DNA of 9,895 nucleotides from Clostridia bacterium (GTDB lineage Bacteria > Bacillota > Clostridia > Christensenellales > CAG-1252): assembly GCA_017455385.1 (NCBI GenBank), contig JAFTBD010000044.1, positions 1-9,895 of the forward strand, in the 5' to 3' direction. Positions within the stretch are counted from its first letter, which is position 1. Every line of letters starts with the position of its first letter. The translations under genes and the position numbers were made by a program. The notes under the pieces are model-generated. The model was not told where the DNA came from and ran no database searches. It saw nothing but the letters and a program-made list of their open reading frames with translations. Of this stretch, positions 6,201-9,895 are shown piece by piece.

Positions 6201-7455
6201 CGGTGCGCTCGGGAACGGGAAGGGTCAACGTTCTGCCGTCCTGCACGAAGTCATTCTGCTTGAGGGCGTCGCCCGTCAGCCCCGCATAGTCGTAGGTGAC
6301 CGTCCGCGGCGTGGATACGTCCAACGTGCCGTTCAATACGTCGGTCAGCCATTCCTCGATGGTGCCTTCGTAGCCGAAAACGTCTTGATACGTTTCATAG
6401 ATGCTTTTCCCCGCCGTGCCGCGCGCGAGGGTATCGGTCTTATTGCCGTTAATGGTCCAATACCCGTCTTCGATGGTCAGTGCGGGGGACTCACCGTTTT
6501 TACCGATGGCGGTCAGCTCGGTCTCCTCGCCGTTGATGACCCAATACCCGTCCGCGTTTACGGAGATGGTGGGCGTGATGCCGTTCGTGCCACGCGCTAA
6601 AATATCCGTCGTCACGCCGTTTATCACCCAGTAACCACCGTCATTGATAGATACGAGGGGGGTGTACCCGTCGGTGCCCGCGGCTTTTACGCCACTATCC
6701 TGCCCATTGATGACCCAGTTGCCCTCCACGATCTCCACAGTGGGAGTGACACCGTCCGTGCCGCGTGCCGATACGCCCGTAGAAACGCCGTCTATCGCCC
6801 AGTAACCCTCTTCATTCACCGAAACGGTGGGCGCGTGACCGTCCTCACCGATCGCGTTGACGGCGGTTACTTCGCCGTTTATCACCCAATAACCGTTGTC
6901 GTTGATGGATACGGTGGGCGTAGAGCCGTCCGTGCCCACGGCTTTTATGCCGCTATCCTGCCCGTTGATGACCCAATTGCCCTCTACGATCTCTACGGTG
7001 GGGGTAACACCGTCCGAACCGCGCGCCGATACTTCGGTCGGTACCCCGTCTATCACCCAGTAACCGTGCTCATTTACCGAGATGGCGGGGGTGCGACCAT
7101 CCTCGCCTTGCACTTTAAGCTCCGTGACCTCCCCGTTGATGACCCAGTAGCCCTCGTCGTTCACGGCGATAGTGGGGGTGACGCCGTCCAAGGCTACGGC
7201 TTTCACGCCGGTATCCTGTCCGTTGATGACCCACCTGCCGTCAACGATCTCCACGGTGGGCGTAACGCCGTCCGTGCCGACTGCCTTTACACCCGTAGAG
7301 ACGCCGTCCACCATCCAATAGCCGTCTACGATGCTGACGACGGGGGAATGCCCGTCCGCACCGTCCTTACCCGCCTTGGAACAGGCTGCCAAACAACACA
7401 TAGCGGAAAGCATAAGGACCGCTACGATCAACAACAACCAAAACTTTTTCATCAT
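3208..7455 (-). CDS. Giant mosaic surface lipoprotein (tandem repeats, InlB-type repeats, GLUG-like beta-helix, Cys-rich segment, DUF6273-like domain)
   Basis: 1415 residues. The N-terminus is a lipoprotein signal: MMKK, a hydrophobic core, then lipobox LAAC with the lipidated Cys at 25. Domains in order: eleven tandem 28-29 residue repeats (34-347) of the form DGVTPTVxIxxGYWVINGxxT; a GKSIYE...EGTIEEWL segment (about 349-376) of the kind that often closes such repeats; three InlB B-repeat/Listeria-Bacteroides-like units (about 384-582, with FLGW, FDHW and FEKW); a long right-handed beta-helix-like region (about 586-1030) with roughly eight to ten GLUG-like turns such as GGLIGTNAGTI and GGIAGESSGTV; a Cys-rich segment with CxxCG-like motifs (1043-1170); and a DUF6273-like end (about 1183-1415) starting GDYVYFGYYPQ. 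An EF-hand-like loop DLDRDGQFSLGD is at 1190-1201. There is no LPXTG motif, so anchoring is by lipid. AAAGGAG (7466-7460) is four bases from ATG 7455 and seven from ATG 7452, so translation may begin at the second Met. No catalytic motif is recognised; adhesion or carbohydrate contact is only a family-level guess. Confidence 0.9.
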   Translation of the reverse strand: MMKKFWLLLIVAVLMLSAMCCLAACSKAGKDGADGHSPVVSIVDGYWMVDGVSTGVKAVGTDGVTPTVEIVDGRWVINGQDTGVKAVALDGVTPTIAVNDEGYWVINGEVTELKVQGEDGRTPAISVNEHGYWVIDGVPTEVSARGSDGVTPTVEIVEGNWVINGQDSGIKAVGTDGSTPTVSINDNGYWVINGEVTAVNAIGEDGHAPTVSVNEEGYWAIDGVSTGVSARGTDGVTPTVEIVEGNWVINGQDSGVKAAGTDGYTPLVSINDGGYWVINGVTTDILARGTNGITPTISVNADGYWVINGEETELTAIGKNGESPALTIEDGYWTINGNKTDTLARGTAGKSIYETYQDVFGYEGTIEEWLTDVLNGTLDVSTPRTVTYDYAGLTGDALKQNDFVQDGRTLTLPVPERTGYIFLGWYKGEGETAGKWTNVLPVSEDMTLTARWQKQTFTVRYLDQGGECISEQYIEYGEDALPPAAPYVANHTFDHWDDSGVNVTSDLTVSPVYYPDRYTVTYDTDGGSSVAPVSYLYNETPVRPTAPTKSGKYFEKWVYAESGDTYAFNAPLAVDTTLKAVWLDSILIHNAEELSAIRSNANAKYCLANDIDLEGAEWSPISTFGGTLDGQGYTISDFKLTASNTSLAFIQTNNGTIKDLIITDVTVNQTKTSSKTAVLAVTNSGTISGVTVRDAVVNYSTESKTSDDTIGGLVSVNKSGATIVGCDFAGRFSIKNSWTTGRQTETQKLYAGGLIGTNAGTIKDTVVSTYARLSFTGTCSTSYSNNGYYWFGGVCGYNSSKIERTDVDLDIEFSISSTYYAYYDNYHYFYDYSYIGGIAGESSGTVSKVRSSGRIYSRIKGNASGKGDNDTGGIVGNLTGGSLNVAYSTVNVSSKQDNNRGDVGGILSALQNNCNVSNVWFNGSVSGNKINHVAGICGYNKGTVDASYMTGTLSATDAGGSNSQVGLLIGSNKTAGIVRRSFSRSATDKSNVGVNEGTNNENYKITESNRLSILNEDYLYGENMLSMTAWGVCEGLAIYLKDFACETHDFTGSPDCGNRYCKVCGYATPPVDGHSFTEYVYDNNATCTADGTETAHCAYGCGTTHTRNKEGTATGHSYTNYADYAEATCITPATEKAYCDHGCGTTDVRAKEGEEALGHYYTQGKCLRCGVHSPAVTAALDSGDKYYHVDLDRDGQFSLGDYVYFGYYPQSVKAANVTPASEADGDGYYLGSDGYRYALIEETYYRVEPVRWIVKGNSAGAVTLFSEKVLFAAFYQSELNELDGVYYNTTVGTPEYTYANDYEHSALAKSLTAFSDVAFDADSAALLDGTVSVPSKGDLMTAEYGFATSDAASATRTFGVTAYADAAGGCWTRTAYDAEPYNKADAVTLSTGAITAVAVDEARGVLPIVVLNLGE
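6415..7356 (-). repeat. Eleven tandem 28-29 codon repeats in the lipoprotein gene
   Basis: Encodes lipoprotein residues 34-347. Each unit begins with DG or NG, then xTP or xSP, a short beta-strand, GYW or GNW, INGxxT, and ends near KAxGT or SARGT. Unit lengths are 28, 28, 29, 29, 28, 29, 29, 28, 29, 29 and 28 residues. Gly occurs at fixed positions but not in every third residue, so this is not collagen-like. Confidence 0.9.
6499..7272 (-). repeat. Higher-order repeat: three 258-bp units of three sub-repeats each
   Basis: Sub-repeats 2-4, 5-7 and 8-10 form three blocks of exactly 86 codons (7015-7272, 6757-7014, 6499-6756). The first sub-repeat of each block reads TPTVEIV then GxWVINGQDxG; the second has GYWVINGxVT; the third in the first two blocks has GYWxIDGVxTxVSARG. 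The third block is less regular in its last sub-repeat. Confidence 0.8.
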
Positions 7456-7642
7456 TTATCTCCTTTGATATCTATTTTTGTTACAAAAACCACACGAAAA
7501 GAAATGCGCCTTGCAAAAAAACGAGCGCGCCCGGGGAAAGCGAATTGCCGATCCGCATCCCTATTAAAAAGTGCGATCGAATTTACGAAAGGCAGTACAG
7601 GGGTTTTCCCGCCCCGCAGCGTGCGCTTCGGCAGGGAAATAC
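7456..7642 (-). other. Long 5' leader of the lipoprotein mRNA
   Basis: If transcription starts about seven bases beyond the -10 box, near 7642, the leader is about 187 nt. I see a 15-bp palindrome TTTTTGT-T-ACAAAAA (7475-7489) just upstream of the ribosome binding site, which can form a weak 6-bp hairpin, and a GGGG/CCCC pairing possibility (7600-7615). No riboswitch class is recognised and no clear attenuator is seen. Confidence 0.4.
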
Positions 7643-7648
7643 GTTTTC

Positions 7649-7677
7649 AGTGTATACCAAATTTTTTGGTACGTCAA
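7649..7677 (-). promoter_or_regulatory. Sigma-A promoter for the large lipoprotein gene, with operator in the spacer
   Basis: On the minus strand TTGACG (7677 to 7672, five of six consensus bases) is followed by exactly 17 bp and TACACT (7654 to 7649, four of six). The 17-bp spacer is itself a perfect palindrome (7655-7671), so a protein bound there would block RNA polymerase. Confidence 0.7.
7655..7671. promoter_or_regulatory. Operator-like perfect palindrome, site 1 (probable XRE binding site)
   Basis: TACCAAA-TTT-TTTGGTA is a perfect inverted repeat with 7-bp arms and a 3-bp centre. It lies 40 bp upstream of the XRE gene and inside the lipoprotein promoter. Its size suits a dimer of a Cro/CI-type repressor. 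Binding by the neighbouring XRE protein is inferred from position. Confidence 0.65.
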
Positions 7678-7684
7678 TACTTTA

Positions 7685-7701
7685 CACTAAATTTATTGGT
7701 A
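7685..7701. promoter_or_regulatory. Operator-like imperfect palindrome, site 2
   Basis: CACTAAATTTATTGGTA matches site 1 at 14 of 17 positions in the same orientation. Four of its seven arm pairs remain complementary. Its centre (7693) is 30 bp, about three helical turns, from the centre of site 1 (7663). It overlaps the extended -10 of the XRE gene, as expected for autoregulation. Confidence 0.55.
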
Positions 7702-7705
7702 AAAT
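7697..7705 (+). promoter_or_regulatory. Extended -10 promoter for the XRE gene, predicted leaderless start
   Basis: TGGTAAAAT is a TG-n-TAAAAT extended -10. Counting seven bases from its last T (7705) puts the transcription start on the A of ATG 7712. No good -35 box is seen at 16-18 bp. An alternative is TTGGTA (7666-7671), 16 bp, TAAATT (7688-7693), which would give a leader of only about 12 nt. Confidence 0.5.
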
Positions 7706-7711
7706 GCAACT

Positions 7712-7912
7712 ATGTATGAGATAAAATTCAAGGAAAATTTGCGGATACTCAGGCGGGACAAAAACTGGACGCAAAGCGAACTGGCTAAGATGGTCGGCGT
7801 GGATCAACGAACGATCAGCGCTTGGGAACAAGGCGTTTGCGAGCCGAACTTTAGCATGCTTTTTAAGCTCTGCGAATTATTTGACGAGACCATCGAAGGT
7901 CTGTTGACTTAG
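7712..7912 (+). CDS. Small XRE-family helix-turn-helix transcriptional regulator
   Basis: 66 residues, essentially one Cro/CI-type DNA-binding domain with no effector or oligomerisation domain. Helix 1 is around NLRILRRDKN (9-18), helix 2 TQSELAKMVG (20-29), and the recognition helix is DQRTISAWEQG (31-41); PNFSMLFKLCELFD (45-58) gives the usual helices 4 and 5. Such proteins bind as dimers to short palindromes. Two operator-like sites lie at 7655-7671 and 7685-7701 in its own upstream region, so it probably represses itself and the divergent lipoprotein gene. The start at ATG 7712 gives the typical N-terminus of the fold, yet no Shine-Dalgarno sequence precedes it, consistent with a leaderless transcript. 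Its terminator is at 7940-7967. No partner toxin gene or phage gene adjoins it, so a toxin-antitoxin or prophage role is not supported. Confidence 0.9.
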   Translation: MYEIKFKENLRILRRDKNWTQSELAKMVGVDQRTISAWEQGVCEPNFSMLFKLCELFDETIEGLLT

Positions 7913-7939
7913 CTGACGCGCACAGAAAATACGAACCCC

Positions 7940-7967
7940 AAAGAGACCCTGTCGGCGTCTCTTTTTT
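7940..7967 (+). terminator. Intrinsic terminator of the XRE gene
   Basis: AAAGAGAC (7940-7947) pairs with GTCTCTTT (7957-7964) around a nine-base loop, with a T tract at 7962-7967. It lies 27 bases after the XRE stop codon. Confidence 0.75.
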
Positions 7968-8088
7968 ATTATCTCGGCGACGCAGCGTCATATATAGGCG
8001 AAAATGAATACGAGAAATGTATCTCTCATAAGAAGATATGCGCATACGTGCATACGTACATATCAGAACACTCGCTCGGCACGGAAAC
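7968..8088. other. Short non-coding stretch with a tandem 8-mer
   Basis: Between two convergent terminators. It holds two adjacent copies of GCATACGT (8042-8049 and 8050-8057), flanked by GATATG (8035-8040) and CATATC (8059-8064). No supported gene is present. Confidence 0.35.
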
Positions 8089-8117
8089 AAAAAAAATGCG
8101 CCACCGAACGTGACGCA
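8089..8117 (-). terminator. Intrinsic terminator of the ABC transporter gene
   Basis: On the minus strand TGCGTCAC (8117 to 8110), loop GTTCG, and GTGGCGCA (8104 to 8097) form an 8-bp stem with one G-U pair, followed by eight T (8096 to 8089). It is about 50 bases beyond the stop codon at 8170. Confidence 0.85.
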
Positions 8118-8169
8118 AATTTCGACAAAGATAATAGCGCCGAAAGGAGCCGCCGACGCTTATTTACGA

Positions 8170-9894
8170 TCAATTGAACTGAGAATTATATAGCTCCGCA
8201 TAGGCGCCGCCGCGGGCAAGAAGCTCGGCGTGGGTGCCTTGTTCCACGATGGAGCCGTCTTTGAGAACGAGGATAAGGTCAGCATTTTTAATGGTGGAGA
8301 GACGATGCGCGATGACGAAAGAGGTGCGCTCCGCGGTGAGGGCATCCATCGCCCGTTGGATCAAAAGCTCAGTACGGGTATCGACACTGCTCGTCGCCTC
8401 GTCGAGGATGAGGAGAGGCGCATTCTCCACGATGGCGCGCGCGATGGTCATCAGCTGCTTCTGCCCGACGGACAGGCTGACGTTGCCGTCGAGGACGGTG
8501 TCATAGCCCTTGGGAAGTGTGGTGATGTAGTGATGGAGCCCCACCGCCTGCGCCGCTTTGGCGACCTCCTCGTCCGTGGCATCTTTCTTCCCGTAGGCGA
8601 TATTCTCCCGTATCGTGCCGTGGAAGAGCCAGGTGTCTTGGAGCACCATACCGAAGAGGTCTCGGACGTTCTCCCTCGTCAGGGTGGAAATATCCACGCC
8701 GTCCACATAGATCTTGCCGCTGTCCGGCTCGTAGAAACGCATCAAGAGGTTCACGACGGTGGTCTTGCCCGCGCCCGTAGGTCCGACGATGGCGACCTTC
8801 TGTCCCGGGAGCACGTCCGCGGAGAAGCCGTGGATGATCTCTCTCGACTTATCATAGCCGAAATGCACATTCTCGAATACGACGTGTCCTTCCGCGGTCG
8901 GGAGGTAAGCGGTCTTGCCGCTCTCATCGTCCAATTCCTCATTCTCCAAGAAGTCGAAGACTCTCTCGCTCGCCGCCGCCGCTGACTGGAGAGAAGAAAC
9001 GGAATTCGCGAGCTGTGTCAGAGGCTCGGTGAAGAGGTGCACGTACATAATGAAAGCGATGACCACGCCGAAAGAGACAGTGCCTTTCACCGCCATCGCA
9101 CCGCCGAGCACCGCGACCACCACGAAGCCGAGGTCACCGACGAACGCCATAAAGGGCATCATCAAACCGGAGAGGAACTGCGCCTTCCAAGACGCCCCGC
9201 GCAGGCGGGCATTGATCTTATCGAACGCCCTCTTCTCCTTCTCTTCCGCGCCGTATGCTTTCACGATATTATGCGCGCTGAAGGTCTCCTCGATCTTGCC
9301 GTTGATGGCGCCGAGCTCCTGCTGCTGACGCAGGAAAAATTTCTGCGACTTTTTCACGATGATCCCCATCGCGAAGAAGCCGACGAGAGAGGTGACGATC
9401 GCCGCGAAAGCGAGGATGTAATTCGTGAGGAACATCATCACGACCGAGCCGAGGAACTGCGTGACGGAACCGAGAAGGTTCCCCACGCTGCGGTTCATCG
9501 TGATCTCGATGAGGTCCACGTCGTTGGTGACGCGGGAGAGGGTGTCGCCGTAGCTGGTGGTGTCGAAATACCTAAGCGGCATACGATCGATCTTGTGGCT
9601 GATGTCGGTGCGGAGTCCCTTGCTGATGCGTTGGGTGACCGTCGCCATGATGAAGCCTTGGACGTAGCCGAAGACGAGGGCGGAGCCGTACATCACGGTG
9701 AGGATGACGCATAGCTTCACCGTTTCGGTGATATCGATGCCCGCGGGCGAGCGCACCCCGTCCAAGATGGCGTTCGTGACTTTTTTCACGAGATTCGGAC
9801 CGAGGATGGCGAGGACTGCCGCCACCACGGAGAGGAGGAAGACGGCGAGGAAGGCGAAACGGTATTTCTTGCCATAAGCGAAAAGGTTGCCGAC
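8170..9894 (-). CDS. ABC exporter half-transporter (fused membrane and ATPase domains), N-terminus cut by window edge
   Basis: 574 residues are visible and the frame is open to the right edge; the apparent GTG at 9828 is only an internal Val, because VGNLFAYGKKYRF-like residues typical of the family's N-terminus continue upstream. Perhaps 20-60 residues are missing. The membrane domain (about visible residues 1-300) has the exporter-type segments and intracellular loops, for example RYFDTTSYGDTLSRVTND. The ATPase domain follows: Walker A GPTGAGKT (371-378), Q-loop VLQDTWLF (Gln 419), signature LSVGQ (474-478), Walker B LLILDEATSSVD (494-505) with catalytic Glu, and H-loop His 530. It resembles the MdlB/LmrA-like second subunit of Bacillota heterodimeric exporters, so a partner gene probably lies just beyond the edge. 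The substrate cannot be told from sequence. The signature LSVGQ departs from LSGGQ. It converges on the XRE gene, and a strong terminator lies at 8089-8117. Confidence 0.9.
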   Translation of the reverse strand, partial: VGNLFAYGKKYRFAFLAVFLLSVVAAVLAILGPNLVKKVTNAILDGVRSPAGIDITETVKLCVILTVMYGSALVFGYVQGFIMATVTQRISKGLRTDISHKIDRMPLRYFDTTSYGDTLSRVTNDVDLIEITMNRSVGNLLGSVTQFLGSVVMMFLTNYILAFAAIVTSLVGFFAMGIIVKKSQKFFLRQQQELGAINGKIEETFSAHNIVKAYGAEEKEKRAFDKINARLRGASWKAQFLSGLMMPFMAFVGDLGFVVVAVLGGAMAVKGTVSFGVVIAFIMYVHLFTEPLTQLANSVSSLQSAAAASERVFDFLENEELDDESGKTAYLPTAEGHVVFENVHFGYDKSREIIHGFSADVLPGQKVAIVGPTGAGKTTVVNLLMRFYEPDSGKIYVDGVDISTLTRENVRDLFGMVLQDTWLFHGTIRENIAYGKKDATDEEVAKAAQAVGLHHYITTLPKGYDTVLDGNVSLSVGQKQLMTIARAIVENAPLLILDEATSSVDTRTELLIQRAMDALTAERTSFVIAHRLSTIKNADLILVLKDGSIVEQGTHAELLARGGAYAELYNSQFN

Positions 9895-9895
9895 A

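Noticed and set aside
6415..7356. A repeat array that might be CRISPR or collagen-like
   Set aside because: Repeats are in-frame, degenerate at the DNA level and continuous without spacers; Gly is not at every third residue.
7510..7540. A transcription attenuator in the lipoprotein leader (GC-rich block followed by seven T on the minus strand)
   Set aside because: No nearby complementary arm gives more than a three-base stem before the T run.
3544..7719. Several plus-strand open frames of 150-300 codons opposite the lipoprotein gene
   Set aside because: They mirror its repeat and codon pattern, have no ribosome binding sites or recognisable domains, and are composition shadows.
7712..7912. 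The XRE gene as antitoxin or prophage repressor
   Set aside because: No toxin-like, integrase or phage gene is next to it; the only divergent partner is the lipoprotein gene.
7863..8090. A 75-codon minus-strand frame overlapping the end of the XRE gene
   Set aside because: It runs through the XRE terminator, has no ribosome binding site and overlaps a confident gene.
8230..9714. Plus-strand open frames opposite the ABC transporter gene
   Set aside because: The opposite strand encodes a complete set of ABC motifs; these frames are charged, domain-free shadows.

Overview
The window looks like a chromosomal segment of a Bacillota (Firmicutes) bacterium, most likely an uncultivated gut-type Clostridia. 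This is inferred from a Sua5/YwlE-type gene pair as in Bacillus, AGGAG-type ribosome binding sites, Gram-positive-style sigma-A promoters, a repeat-rich lipoprotein with InlB-like, GLUG and DUF6273-like domains, and a moderately G+C-rich codon use. No mobile element, CRISPR array, tRNA or rRNA is visible.

Layout. (1) 2-136 (+): the last 44 codons of an RsmF/RsmB-NOP-type RNA cytosine methyltransferase. It converges, over a shared hairpin terminator (155-180), on (2) 196-1524 (-): a membrane-anchored protein with an acidic Pro/Glu linker and four YegP-like (DUF1508) units. (3) A divergent promoter region (1525-1702) separates it from a two-gene operon, 1703-2683 (+) threonylcarbamoyl-AMP synthase (Sua5/YwlC type) and 2680-3126 (+) a YwlE-type protein arginine phosphatase, translationally coupled through ATGA. 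A second shared terminator follows (3157-3194). (4) 3208-7455 (-): a 1415-residue lipoprotein made of eleven tandem 28-29 residue repeats, three InlB-B-type repeats, a long GLUG-like beta-helix, a Cys-rich CxxCG segment and a C-terminal DUF6273-like domain. (5) 7712-7912 (+): a 66-residue XRE-family repressor-like protein, divergent from the lipoprotein gene. (6) 8170-9894 (-): an ABC exporter half-transporter, cut by the right edge.

How the genes may work together. The most interesting stretch is the 256-bp region between the lipoprotein and XRE genes. A perfect 17-bp palindrome exactly fills the spacer of a good sigma-A promoter (TTGACG, 17 bp, TACACT) reading toward the lipoprotein gene. 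A second, imperfect copy lies 30 bp away, on the same helix face, and overlaps an extended -10 for the XRE gene. The XRE gene has no Shine-Dalgarno sequence, and the predicted transcription start falls on its ATG. This suggests an autoregulated switch controlling one very large surface lipoprotein. The remaining genes are housekeeping or generic, and no defence or secretion system is evident.
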